From Epiperipatus broadwayi (Eukaryota > Onychophora > Udeonychophora > Euonychophora > Peripatidae): a DNA stretch of 64,000 bases. The position numbers were made by a program, and so were the translations under genes. A model generated the notes under the pieces. That model was not told the DNA's origin, searched no databases, and saw only the letters and a list, made by a program, of their open reading frames with translations. The DNA lies in NCBI GenBank assembly GCA_028023455.1, contig JAQFVV010000157.1, positions 1,242,001 to 1,306,000 on the forward strand, read 5' to 3'. Below, piece by piece: positions 38,613 to 51,525 of this stretch; position 1 is the stretch's first letter; every line of letters starts with the position of its first letter.

Positions 38613-38819
38613 AGTTCTGCTAAAAAAGAAAGAGAAATGACATCGTTTTCTACGTTAAGGACCAGCTCAAGTAAAGACCTCCAGATAAATAAAAACAATG
38701 GCTAACTGGATACCAATATCTTCAGTAAGGCGTGGGAATTCCCGTTCAAAATTACCAACAATGGCAAGCAACTGTAAAGGATAAAGCTGGACATTTTAAA
38801 AATCGTAAAAACTTTATAT

Positions 38820-40500
38820 TCATTTGAAAACATTGCAGAAGCATTCAATTCTGTGGATGTAGGCATCCTCCTTAACATCCTAGCAGATGTTGAAATCCCT
38901 GCTCAAGTCATACAAATTCTAGACAACCTGCTCAATAACTGATTCATCCATATTTCAGCTAATGGATCGTACTCAGAAGGATTCGCCACTGCAAGATCCA
39001 TCCCTCAAGGGTCTCCACTGAGTGGCTTATTAATTTATTAAGTACATTAATCCATTGCTGCTAGAGCTTGAAAAGCTTCCAGGAGTATTCGTCCCCCGTC
39101 TTGGTAAGAGCATCAACTCTTTTGCCTACATGGACGATATTCTTGTCATCCTATCATAGCGTAAGTGCCTTCCTGCCTTATACAATATAATTACCAATTA
39201 CACTAACAAATTTAAACTCAATAAACCTACAAAAATCCTCATCTTGGTGCATTAATACAGGCAAATGCATCAAGTCAGCCTTCCTCGCACAACCCCAACC
39301 TTACCTGGGATTCCCGATTCATCTATCATTCAATGCCATATCCTCTACACTTCACAAATCTCTACTGGAAGAAGCTACCAAATTTGCCAAATCAATAGCC
39401 AAAACATACCTTTCATTTCAAGGAAAGATAGCCCTAATTAATTCAAAAATAATGGGCAAGATCAATTACTACCTACCCATAATCTCCCTTACCAAGACTT
39501 TCAATACCCAAATACAAAGAATATGCAATCAAGTCATCTGGAGAGGAAGAACACCTGTAATCAGCTCAGCTTGCCTTTATCAGCACAGGAAACTCAATGG
39601 GCTGTCCCTCCATTCGCTGAACACGATTATGCACCAGAAACAACACTCCCTGGTGCATAGCCTGATTAAAAAATACTCCACAACAGTCATAATCAACCCT
39701 GTAATACCCACAGATAGACCGCCACCTCCACGCACTGCCTGGATAAACTCCATCATAAGCAAAATTCTCAGAATCAATGGCAATTCCAGCTTGACCCTCC
39801 AGAACAAGATAAACATCTGGGAAGCACACGCACTACTAAATCCGGAACCAATAACAATCCAAATACAATTGGACTGAACTAATCACAAAATAATGAAAAC
39901 CTTTAAACACCTAGCAATGGAACCAAAACTGTTGGATCACATTATAAAAATAAATCTTGGTACAATTCCAACAAGCTGGTTCCTTACATTTCAGAAGATT
40001 TATGACAAAGATAGACCCAATTTGCCATCTCTGCCAAAGAGGTGAAGAAGCATTTGAACACATCATTTCCCTCTGCCCAGGACATCAGGAGAGCCATCAA
40101 TGAGGAATGCAGCATTCCTCTCCTAAAGATCCTAGACCTTAAAAGCTGCTTGCACTCTGGTGACTTCCCAGTCATATGCATGGCTATATTTATCTCATAT
40201 GCCCTATGGATGGCCAGGTGCGATTCCAAATTCACAATACCCAGACCAGACCCATTTGAAGTATTTAACATCCAGCTAAAAACCTTGCAGGCAAAAGACT
40301 TAATACTGGCCTCAAAATTCTTATTCAACAACACATGGGGCTTATATAGAAGGTTGGCCCCATAAAAATGAGACACTCACTAACTTAGATGACAATCCTT
40401 TGATTTGTATGCAAAAGAATCCCAATTGAAACAGCAGACTTCTACCTTTAGCCTTGCATGGCATAAACCAAATGTATATAAGTTACAATAAAATTTTATC
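38820..40500 (+). pseudogene. L1/Tx1-like LINE, reverse transcriptase to C-terminus, copy 1
   Basis: This is a 5'-truncated, frameshifted ORF2. In order it has AFNSVDVGILLNILAD near 38,850 (palm motif A with the Asp of FDxxD changed), ARSIPQGSPLSG (fingers-palm), FAYMDDILVIL near 39,120 (catalytic YxDD), PYLGFPIHLSF, and then a 141-codon frame (39,452-39,877) starting MGKINYYLPIISLTKTF. Near 40,010-40,080 the C-terminal knuckle reads CHLCQRGEEAFEHIISLCP (CxxC, H, C). The frame to 40,365 ends with GLYRRLAP. AATAAA-type signals follow near 40,487. It is the same family as the copy at 57.7 kb: compare INYYLPIISLTKTF with NYYLPIIKLTKTF. The L1/Tx1 affinity is inferred from the overall domain order and the C-terminal zinc motif. 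Confidence 0.85.
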
Positions 40501-40999
40501 TTAAACTAAAGATATAGTTTAGGAATGCAGTTTTAAGATGGGTTTTAGATAAGATTTAAAAAAAGGGGTGGTTTTTGGAAATTAGAGGTGGTATTTAAAT
40601 TTGTATAGAAAGTTTCTTGGATGATTTTAGGACAGATTTGTAATTAAATAATGTAAAACAAAGAGTAATAAAATATAGCAGTGGGAGAGAGATGTAAGTA
40701 AAATATATTTATATATGTTTAATATGTTTGTTACTGTTTGTGTTAATGTAAGAGGAAGTTTTTATGTAATCAAAGTTTATTTATAAATATGTATTTTATA
40801 TTGTCTTGCAGATCCTTGAAAATTACTGTATGAGATAAAAACAGTTGAAACATTGGAGTTTTGTATGATATAAATGTATATATATGTTCAGTATTGAGAT
40901 ATAAAAAAAATAAAGTTTTTGAAAAGAAAAAGGAGAAGGATTTTTAATTTGTTGATATTATTGTAGAACATATATTTTTTTAAAAGAAAAGTTGATGTA

Positions 41000-41640
41000 C
41001 CTTTGCTGTGTTATTATATATGACAAAAGAAAAATAACACTTTTAGAAATTTTGGATTGGTAGTAAGAAATGTGAAAGGTGAAGAAAGATTGATAACTTT
41101 TTGTAGAAAATAAAATACTAGTAATGAAATAGTGGATAGCTGAAGGTATCTTGAAAGTCTGTGTTCGAATCTCTATTACATTTAAATTTCCAGTATATGA
41201 ATTATACTTATATTTCAAAAAAGAAAGATTTGCATATGAAATGCTCCAGGTAAGAATAGATTCTTCTTGATTAAAAGTCAGATTAGCAATATTTTTAAAA
41301 ATGTATTTGCACATTTTGATGCTAATTTATTAATGTAAGAATTAAGATTAACCTTTTAAAAAAATAAGAATGAGTGAAACAAGGAAGAAACCAAACATTA
41401 AAAACTTTAATGGTAATGAATAAGAAAATATCTATTAATAATAGTAGTCTAATTGATAAAGTAAATTTAAATATAAGGTAGGAGTTGTTCAAAGAAACTT
41501 AAAATATGCAATAGAAATACTGGATTGTGAAAGAAGAAAAAATGCAAAAAACTATGAAGAAGTAGTTACTTGATGAATAAAATGGTAGAAAACAAAAGTG
41601 GGATGTGAATTTCATAGAAGATAAAAATATATATAGAAGA
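41000..41640 (+). pseudogene. RTE-like LINE, endonuclease part (left piece)
   Basis: Decayed endonuclease blocks are visible: NFGLVVRNVKGEERLITFCR at 41,050-41,110, which matches the family's GKYGxGxRNxRGERLIxFC, and RMSETRKKPNIKNF at about 41,370-41,410, like the KKxKKKPxYD stretch after the endonuclease. Beyond 41,640 the LINE similarity stops at a SINE-like sequence. The reverse-transcriptase half of the same type of LINE is found in the same orientation from about 45,640. Confidence 0.6.
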
Positions 41641-41644
41641 CTTA

Positions 41645-41740
41645 ATAGTGTAATGGTCAGATTCGTCTACCTCGCTAACACACTGCAGAATTTAAATCCA
41701 GACACAAACTCAACACTAGGAAGGGCTGCTTCCCGGAAAA
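41645..41740 (+). mobile_element. Possible tRNA-like SINE head
   Basis: TAGTGTAATGGTCAGATTCG resembles the A-box half of a tRNA-Asp/Gly-like SINE, and about 50 bases later AATTTAAATCCAGAC is a poor B box. The sequence beyond, to about 42,455, ends in an AAAT-rich run. Only one copy was noticed. Confidence 0.3.
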
Positions 41741-42488
41741 CCTAAGTTTGAATCCAAAGTCTATGCTCCACAGTGCCACCTATATGATAACGCATCTGAT
41801 GCTACTAATAATATAACCTTTTTACCAGTGCCTGATGGTCAGGGAGAATTAGAGAGACTCTATACCACGATATAAGCTTGAGTTTGCTAACTAAACATCT
41901 ATGGATGGCACCAAAGAGATGTATAAAGATATAGACCGAGACAGTGATATAGATCAAGAAGGTAAATAAAGAATCAAAATTTAAAAGATTTATTAAATTA
42001 TCAAATATATATAATACCCATACTATCTGCATATGTTAGACAGCGACGTTTACTAACTAAGATTGTTTTAAAACAAATTTCAGTCAAAATTTACATTATG
42101 GGTTGTTAATGAATTCTCTATACCCCGGGCTAATACAATAACATTACGATAATGTGACTAAGAGAGTTTGTGAAGATATGCAAGGTGCTTTGAGTAAATC
42201 AGAAATAGTTGAGTATAAGATTTTGCAACAGTAAAGTTTCAATATAATATTTGAATTCAAGAATAGAATGGACTAAAGCTTGTTAAGCTATAGGGTGGAG
42301 ATGTGATTAAGGCATGCATATTCATAGAAATAATTAAATTATATTGAGAGGTCGTGGTGCTAGTGAGAAATTTCTGTAAAGGATGGAGGGTGTGGTATGT
42401 TGAAACCACTGGAACTTTGCAAAATAAATAACTAAATAATAAATAAATAAATGAATCACGGGAAGGCATTTTGCCCTAAATCCGTAGG

Positions 42489-42522
42489 AAATGGTGTCAC
42501 ATGGCAAATGGTGTCACATGGC
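42489..42522. repeat. Exact 17-bp tandem duplication
   Basis: The unit AAATGGTGTCACATGGC occurs twice without a gap, in a relatively GC-rich stretch (42,460-42,720) that I do not recognise. Confidence 0.9.
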
Positions 42523-43019
42523 AGCCCAAGTCTGGACTCATTCAAGTACTTAGCAACTGTGTGATAACTGCATAGAATTCCCAGGTGTGACAATTTGAGT
42601 ACACATTCTAACTGGGAATTGCAGAAGGTGAAGGGGAAACGGTCTTAGCCATTTAAAGGCCTTTGGAGGAGCAAAGCGGTCTCAACACCTGATACACCTA
42701 CTAGCAACACTCGAATAAAGTATATAAAATATTTAAAAAGCATGCACTGAGTTTGAGAAAGCACCTAATCAATTCCCCAAATATTTATTTTGAGAAAGTC
42801 CACACATTCTCGACCTCAAAATTATAAGCTTGGAAATTAAGCAAAACAATGAAACATATTTAAAGTGGGAGAATGCATGATTGCGGGGTTTTAAAAGAAA
42901 ATATAAGTTAATTACGCGATCATGCATTTGTTAAATATTTACTCATTGATTTCGCACATATTCTCATATTATGTTAAAACCAATAAACATGTGAATTTTA
43001 ACTGCAAAATCATTAAATA

Positions 43020-44053
43020 CACCCGGGTCTCGTTTTATGCGGATTATTTTAATGCGATTTTGAAGTTATGTGATTCATGTTTCGTCTTAATATTTTTCAT
43101 ATTTCACTATATTTATTAGATATCAAAAAATTTAAATTATTAATAACTTATTTTGACTTGAAATAACTTTTTTTTTTTTCAAAAATATAACTTTATATTA
43201 GCAGCTAACGTGAATATGGCCTGAAGCTATATTTAGAATAAATAACTTATTTATACTAATGAGTAAATAATAATAATAGATTTATACTTACATATAAAAA
43301 TATTGCAATAAATATTCAAAAATTTTAAACTTTTAAAATGTATTTTGTTAGGTATAACAGAAACAAATAATGTAGATTTTTAAAATAAATAACGAAGATT
43401 TTATTGATTTTATAAACTGAAAATAATATTTTTAATGATAATGTATAATCTTTTTGTTTTGATTGTGATCCTCATTTTTTTAATATAGAAACAAAATGTG
43501 AACATTTAAAATTTATTTCAGTAGTAAAAACAGTTGTCAACAGAAAACCTTCAACACAGCACATGGGATGGAGCAGAATATGGTAAAAATTAGAATGGGG
43601 AATGGAAAATAAAGTGGCTAACAAGTTTCTCTGGGCATAATTGCTGAGAGATTCTTGACTTCATTCAAGAAGAAGCTACATCACATCGATGAATCTGATT
43701 TTTTACTAGTTTACAAATGAACCGCACATTCGAAACTAGTGATAATGATTAAAATATGTATGAAAAAATGTCAAATTAAATACTGTAATTAATAAAAAAA
43801 AAGTAAAAAAAGTTTGTCTTGTACCAATTTTTTTCAAATATTTGATATTTTTTATTAGTCATACTTTATTTCCTTATTTTTTTAATGCGAATTTTAAAAT
43901 AATTTTTCTTTGTTGCTTTGCTTTTATGCGAATTCTGGAAATTACAGACCCTATCCCCCATTTTTCAAAGTAAGTTAAGTCTATTTTTGTGTGATTTTTT
44001 TTAATGCAGGTTTTCTGTGGAACCTATCTACTGCATAAAACGAGACCCAGGTG
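43020..44053. mobile_element. Non-autonomous Tigger-like (pogo) DNA transposon
   Basis: The left end CACCCGGGTCTCGTTTTATG and the right end CATAAAACGAGACCCAGGTG are inverted repeats, flanked by TA on both sides (43,018-43,019 and 44,054-44,055). The motif CTCGTTTTATG followed by further AATGCG repeats is typical of Tigger ends, as is GGAACCTATCT just inside the right end. Length is 1,034 bp, with no transposase frame (D35D region not found). It lies inside the segment separating the two halves of an RTE-like LINE, so it is one of the younger layers. Confidence 0.85.
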
Positions 44054-44339
44054 TAGTTGAATAATAGTAAGATAGCCCTTGAACGAGCGATTTAACGAGA
44101 TAATGAAATAGGACATTTATAATTTAAAACGCATTAATGACGGCGTCTTGATTTAAATAAAAAAGAGGGAGTAATTCGCTTGGTCAATGACTATGCTGGC
44201 TCACCATTATAATAAAAGAAAAACAGATTAAAATACAAAATATTAACTCAAGTATAGAGATAGAATATACTAATTAAGTAATAAAATTTAAAGAAACAAT
44301 AACATAATTATAAGATAAAAACAAATGGAATTAGCTATA

Positions 44340-44720
44340 GCTTAGTAAGAGGAATATATGATCACAAGAGTTCTTGGGTTAATTTTGGGTTACCTCATCA
44401 GAAGTAGGCATTTGAAGGCAAATTTCAGGTGGAAACTTTCCAGCTTGATGGTAGCAGCACTCATAAAAATTTGGCAGCAAATTTCAGTTAACAGTTCACA
44501 TTTTTAGCAGTGGTGGCAGTCTTTAGGCTTTCTCCAGTGAAGGCATCTGATGGCAGGGTGTGCAGCGTCTGGCCATTTCTGAAAGGAAAATAGCCTTCTT
44601 GCCGGCTCTACTCGGTCATTTTAAGATTTCTGTTAAAATCTGGATGTGTAGTTCTCCAAGATTTTGTCTTTCAGCAAATTAAACTTTTCAGAGAATTAAA
44701 CTTTTCAGAGAACATTTTAA
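44340..44720. other. GC-richer unidentified stretch with a 17-bp tandem duplication
   Basis: About 320 bases are noticeably less AT-rich, with motifs such as GCAAATTTCAG repeated twice (near 44,418 and 44,474). At 44,677-44,710 the 17-mer AATTAAACTTTTCAGAG is exactly repeated. Both strands have many stops. It is probably part of an unrecognised repeat. Confidence 0.4.
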
Positions 44721-45639
44721 ATGCAATATATTTGAAAACTGTAAAGTCTATTTGAAGACAAAAACTCTGCTTCAAATATTAAAACTTGCAGGCTACTTGC
44801 CTACTATCAGACTGTAAGAACACTAATTAGAATAATAATCAGAATCCCCAAACAAATGAAAACCCCTCTATATATAGCAGACCTGTACAATAAAAACTGC
44901 CCTGGAGTGTTTCAAATATACCAAAATTTTCTATCTTATCAATGCTCTAATTAAACCCATCCGAACATCCAAAGGAATTCAACAAAATTTTAATTAATTT
45001 TCTATTGTTAATTTTCTTGTAGACATTCGGATTAAAACTTTGATTTCATTAAAAAAAACTTGTGCTAATTAAAATTTCCCTAAGTGGACATCTGCTGTAT
45101 TTCTAGATAAGCTACTAGAATATATTTTAAACTATTGTTTTCTTACCAACCCTCATTTATTTTTAACAGAAAATATGTGGCATGATTTTAAAATCTAAAA
45201 TAACAACTTATTTACTTCTTTTAATTTTCAATGTTTAAATCTACTTATGGGATGAATATAATTTTATTTTAAACTAAAACAAATATTACGAATGTAATAT
45301 CTTTTATAAATAGATTTAAACAAATAATTTTAACTTAAAGTTTTGAAAATAAATATATCACAGTGTGCGCACAATTATCACCTATATAACCTACTTTTTA
45401 AACAAATATCTTTTACGTGTACATACACATAATTTACACTAGGGATTTATAAACAGAAATGTATATATAATATGAGCGATGTACTCATGGTTTAAAATTG
45501 GGCAGGATTTTCAGCATATAAGCGCAATGCAGACACACTACGATACACTGGGGTTTAAACTAAGGTATGAGGGTAGGAAAGAGGTGAGAAAAGATGAAAC
45601 GAAGATCTACAAAGCAAATCTTACTGTTTCAGTAGTGAA

Positions 45640-47150
45640 TTGAAATGTGAATCAAATAAATATACGAAATAATGGCTAGAATAAAAATAAAGAAATTACA
45701 AAGAAAAGATAGAGAATGAAATATGTGTTGAAGATAAAAAATGTTATATAGTAGTTAATAAAATAGAATATTGAAAAGAAGATAGACTAAATTAGTGATT
45801 TATATAATAAAAATAAAACTTCTATTTTAATTGAAAAAGAAAATCATATAGATATGGATGAAATAGCTTGTGTGATAATAAAGATGTAAAAGCATTGACT
45901 CATATGAAAACTGAAAAGATAAATGAATTTGATGAGTTTTGAATTGAATATTAAAAACTGTGAGTAATATGGATATGATAGAAGTGATGTAAATGTATAA
46001 TGTAATTTATTAATCAATAAGATTGGTAGATTTTTTTTCATGTCTTAATTCAGTGAAGTGAAATATGAGTTTCGGAATTAACTTTATTTTAATATGACTA
46101 AGAAACTGCTTTGTATCTTTAAAAGATGGATTTTAAATAAGTGAATGATATATATAAGAATAGTTGGAATTTAGTGAAAATATATTAGTGTGATGACAGC
46201 TATTCATGGGTGATATATATAAAAAAAATGAAAGTTAATATTTTTTTTATTCATCATGAAAAAATATTCACTAGAATGAATGGATTATTTTATTAGAAAT
46301 ATTGAAAAAACAAATGTATAAATGGGAAAGAAATAAAGTTGTTGAAAAATATATTTTTGGAACAGAAAATATATTTATAGTTAGTCTTTTTATATAAAAG
46401 ATAGATCTAAGAATGTAAGATAGCGATGTTATTTATTTTATTTATATCAATTGTTTAAAAAAATGTTAATTGATAAAGATGAAATTAGCACTGGAAATAG
46501 GGTGATTAATTGTATCCAAAGTTTTTAATAATATGGCAGTTCTGCAAACAATGAACATGAGTTTAAAATGAAATGATGTTTAGTCTTGGTAAAGCTTGTG
46601 GAAAATTTATATTTTGTAAAGCAATAAAAATAGATAGAGGAAAAAAATGTTAAGAAATAGAATGTTATAAAATAGATTTGGGAAGTTGGATAATTGATAT
46701 TGGAAATAGCTATAATGAAAATAGAAAAAAAGTTGTAGTGCTCAAACAAGCTTATCATAAAGGTAAGAGATTATTCTGTGAACCATTGAAATTATATCTA
46801 AAAAAGTTATTTTTCTAATGCTTGTTAAGAATATAACTTTATATGATGCAAAATTATGGGCAACTGATTTGGGGAAAGTGGAACTAATGTGTTTTAAAAA
46901 TAAGAGCAGAAATGTAGAAATCTTGATAAGAATAAATGAAAAAAGATTACTTTTTGAAAAAATTGTAAGAGAAAAAGTAACTATAGTATTGTCCATGAAC
47001 TTAGAGATTGACAAATTATAAAAAATGTATTGGAAAAGACTGAAAGATATGACAGATGTTGATTTTAAAAAGAGAAATAAATAACTGAATATTTGAAAAG
47101 TAGAGCAAGAGACAGAAAAACCTGGAGAATTTGGTCTCATTCTTTACATG
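45640..47150 (+). pseudogene. RTE-like LINE, reverse-transcriptase part (right piece)
   Basis: Blocks appear in the canonical order. KALTHMKTEKINEFDE near 45,890 matches the conserved KMKNGKAxGPDEI. EFRNxLYFNMTKKLL near 46,080 matches DFRxISLMSHxLKLL. INGKEIKLLKNIFLEQK near 46,330 follows palm motif A (VFTRMN). LGSWIIDIGNSYNENRKK near 46,690 matches YLGSWITSDGRC. INEKRLLFEKIVREK near 46,930 and SRARDRKTWRIW near 47,110 match the C-terminal NEKRxLL...GRxRGRxRxTW region. The YADD motif was not seen. Stops are frequent, so it is long dead. It probably continues the endonuclease piece at 41,000-41,640. Confidence 0.75.
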
Positions 47151-50100
47151 GAACCTGCTTAGTTCTAAGATGTTAAGAGCATTTAAAATTGTGCTTCTAT
47201 TAATTTACATAGTTTAGTCTCTTTTTTTTTTTTTATTGCTTGAAACTTTTTAATCCATTTCTCAATTTTGATGAGGATTATTTTTTTCTCTGTTATTAAC
47301 TTTCCTAATTGCTTGTGCTATCTTTTTTTACACCATGAAAATCATTTCAATATATAATACTTTTTTTTTAAAGAAAAAAAGGTGTTTTTTTTTTTATCAT
47401 TTTCTATTTTTATTTGATTTTAGCTTCTTCTTTTTTTCCATTCTTTTTTTTTAAAAAAAAAATGGAAAAAAAAATATATGGCAGTCTTTTTTTATTTGAA
47501 TACTAAAAATACTAAAGATTATTTGAAAATAAGTTTTATGTTACTTTTTCTTTTCACAACTTTTTAATTTAACTAATTCGTTAAAAATTGTGTCAATGTT
47601 TTATGTGTAAGAATAACACAATATTATAGTTATTTAATTATTGTAATTTTTGTTAATCCAATAACAAGTGTTATTAATTTGTAACCTGATGACAATTTGG
47701 AGAATGAAATTTGCTAATATTTTTAAATGAATGAAGTAGTATCGTCATATCTAACTGGATTATAATTTATTATTAGAACAATCAATTAAGATATAGCACA
47801 GGCTGCCTGAAGTTTAAGGTAGTTATGACTCTCTGAATTGCCATAAAATGAAGAAATAATGTTCTATAACAACAGAACATGTCAACCAAGTTCATATGAG
47901 CTTTTGTAGGAGGGTCATAGACTACAGCATGAATTGTAGATAACATTGATTGGATAGTTCGTATTTTGTTTCAAGTACTTATATAAGACAATCGTGTAAT
48001 AAACGATTGGTAATGCTAATTCCAAATGTTTTATTCAAACTATGGTTTTACTTATTTATTATACAGAATAGAGCTAAGTGATAATATCACAGTTTAAAGT
48101 TATTTGCATTTTCGATCCTTTAGAGAATTCAGCCAATATTTTTAATTTTTACTTTGATATTTTTTTTTTAGCTGTTGGATTCTCATTCTCATATGTGTGT
48201 AGTATGTTCATATTAAAAAAATAAAAGTAAGAGAAAATATTACTAGCATCATTATTTTTAATTAAAATAAAAAACTTAATAAATCTTTTTTTATAATATT
48301 TTTTTTTTGCTTAGTTTTTAGTAAAAATAATAATTATAGTAATAAATGTACAAGTAAATAAGAGTTATATTTAAACATAAAACTAAAACTTTAATCGCTA
48401 ATTCTCCTTTTTGTAAATATATTTTACTTAATTATTATTCCCCAAAATAATAATGTCTTTATTTTCAATCAAAAATATGAACTTTCGCATTTTAAAATTT
48501 CATTTTCACTTAAAAGTAGATACTGTATTTGTCTTTTTATTTTTTTTATTTTTTTAAATTATATATATATTGTGTGCGTGTAAAACTATAAGTATGCTAA
48601 TTTAGCCAATCTTTTTGTTTTGCTTGTGTGTGCGTGTTTCATGTGTGTATGTGTTCATAAGTCTTAAGGCATTTTTTAAAACCAAAATATTGTTTGGTTT
48701 TGTAGAAATTATAATAAATAAATGGAATGAGTTCATTAATTCGTTATTGAATCACTAAATTAATGGTGTTTTATGAAATTAAGTCATATGACAAAATAAT
48801 GATTATGTTAATACATAATCGTAGAGATGGATGTAAAAGAGAAACTAGAAAGTCCGATGGTTAAATAAATGATACTCAAAAAAGTAAAATATTAATGTAG
48901 AGATTGACAGCTTTCATTTTGTTGTATAATATTTGTTTCTATGTACTATCAAATTTAGTGGGAAAAGGGGAACTTATTGAATTGTAAAATCAGTTGAAAC
49001 TTTTTTTTTAAGTTAATGCTTTTTTTTTTAATTTATCAATCCATTTACTGCCATCTTTTTTTAAAATTCATTTATAACTAATTCATTGGATTCGTAATCA
49101 GTGATTTTTTTTAATTTAATAGTTAATAAATAACCACTCTCAAGTTGTGAATAATTTAAAAGTTTTTAGTTATGTATGGAAGATCTAATATGCTGTTCCG
49201 GAAAAAAAATTTAGATTTATTTAGGAATTCTAAAAAATTTTCGACTGGAAATTTAAGAAGACGGATATGTATTTTAAAATTATACTATTATCATTATTTG
49301 ATTGTTTAAATTTGAATGTAACTTTGATTATACTGATGGAGGCAGTTAATATTCTTCAAAACAAATTCTAAAATATTAACAAAAATTATATTTTAGTATA
49401 CTAAATTGTTAACTTAAAAATAACTATTCTGAATGTACAGTAAATTGAATATACAATAAATTTTAATATTTATTAGATTAATGTGTGTGCATCAAACTAT
49501 TTATCGCAATATTCTCTTTCACTCTAATTCTTGTATATAAACTGTTGGATATATGTAGTAGAAAATTTTAGTTTTATTTTTTTAATATATACCTAAATAC
49601 ATACATGTATAACAAAAATAAATAAAGTTATTTATAAAATGAAAAATCCAATTAAATATTTTGTTTTTGTATGTTATTATAACTTATTTTATGAAAATGT
49701 TTTTTTTATTTATTAATGAATAATTTAAATAACAGGAAAAGTTTTGTGTCAAAGTAAAATATGTGTTATTAAATGGATGAACTTTAAAAAATTGTATATT
49801 TATGACTCATTTGTAAGGATATTTCTGAAGAAAAACTTATTTAAAGAGATGTTAATGATTTCAAGATACCTTTTTTAAAATAAAAAAAAATCTGGCAGAT
49901 ACCATTTCTTTATTTTATTGTGAATTAAAAGCATGCTGTAAATTGTGTTGTATTTTGACTTATATCCAGATTACATATAAACTGTAGCAAAGTTTTGTAT
50001 ATCAAACAAAAAGACATTGATAGGAAATACATTACAGATAAAAATTTATGTATTTTTTACTATCAAATTTTAATTATTTATTTTATTGAAATTTTAGATT

Positions 50101-51399
50101 ATCAAAGCTTTAGATTTTCGTAAGATAAGATAAAAATTATTTTGAATAATTAATTGCTCAGGAGATTATCCATTGTTTCAACACTATATGAGACTAGTTG
50201 AGGTTTGGTCTAAAAATTTTACCTTTTTGAGTCTATCACACTCAAGAGCAATACTAAATTACTTAGAACATGTTAAATGTGATAAACAGTTTGTCAGGGA
50301 TGGCCACTTTTTTAGGACAAAGACTACTTATTATTTTTTCCCAAGTATATATTACAAGCACGGTTTTAAAATATCTTTCAATGTTTCCTTTTTGTGGAAA
50401 TAATTTGCTAGCATAATATAACATTTTGCATTCATCATCGTAAAGAAAACTGTTCTTCCCATTCTGTATTAAAATTGTATATTTTTCTCTTCTTTGGTTG
50501 TTTTAGACATTATATCACTTTTTTAAAATATGATAAAATATTAATTTTTATGAGAAATTAATTAAATCTAAGTACCTATTGCTACAAAAAAAAACCAAGT
50601 TATTGACTTTGTGATCAATTGAATGTATTCAAATGTCTGATTATATACCTTTACATTGTGCAGTGAACATATGATAAATTTGTAATCAACATACACATAA
50701 TCATGCATTTTGAATGATGATGTGTATGTCAACTAACATCTTCATCATCAAATTTTGACTACATATAGCTGTCTCAACTGTGAAGAGCCAATTTTCACTT
50801 ACAGCAGCCATACATAGGTGAAAAATGTTTTTATGTATTACTGGAGAGTGTAATGTAGCATCAGTTACAGTTCCTTTTTTTTTAATTCAGGCAGTGACTT
50901 TAAAATGTCTTGGTAGTTAATCATTGGATTATAATCTTGCCCAAACTGGTTTAAATATTACTTAACCAATAGAAATGTGTTTATTAAGGGTTAAAAAAGC
51001 AGTTGAAAAATTTTTTTTAAATATATTGTAATTCAGATACTGATAAAGGAGTAATTATTTAAAAGAATAATACATGATCTAAATTACTAAAAAAATTATG
51101 TGAAAATTAATATTTTTCAATTTAAAAAAAACGTTTAAAATGTTTGTGATTATTTACAGCAAATTAAAAAATCATGTTTAAAATTAAAGATATTCAAATA
51201 TTTACCAGTCATAAATGTTTGTATAAAATAATGTCTCTGAGTATTCATTTACTAGACATTTTGGATAGTAGTTTTAATCTTAATTTTATTAACTTTGTCT
51301 AACATTGATAAATATGCACTGCCCAACTAATCATTTTTGTAAGTATTATGCTGCAATAATTATTAATTATCCACACACTTTTATTATTTTTTATATTTC
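47151..51399. other. AT-rich, unassigned
   Basis: Long T runs at 47,220-47,480 and simple TG-rich sequence near 48,570-48,650. A 76-codon frame at 50,173-50,403 is unusually complex for the region but unlike any family I know. Confidence 0.5.
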
Positions 51400-51525
51400 A
51401 CTATTATTAAGTATTAGATAGATAGGTGGGTGGGGAGTGTCATAGGGAGCTAGGTATATAGGGAATGGGTGGGCAGGCAGGTAGGGAGGAGCAAGATAGG
51501 TAGGTTGGTCGATAGTCAGACAAAG
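51400..51525. repeat. Degenerate G-rich GATA/GGTA microsatellite
   Basis: Runs such as GATAGATAGGTGGGTGGGGA and GGGCAGGCAGGTAGGGAGGA. It is the most G-rich strand segment of the window and directly adjoins a foldback repeat. Confidence 0.75.

Noticed and set aside
39566-40376. Minus-strand frames of 78-130 codons
   Set aside because: Antisense of the L1/Tx1-like LINE, whose plus strand carries the conserved motifs.
46525-47140. Minus-strand frames of 77 and 132 codons
   Set aside because: Antisense of the RTE-like LINE; Ser/Phe-rich because the sense strand is A-rich.
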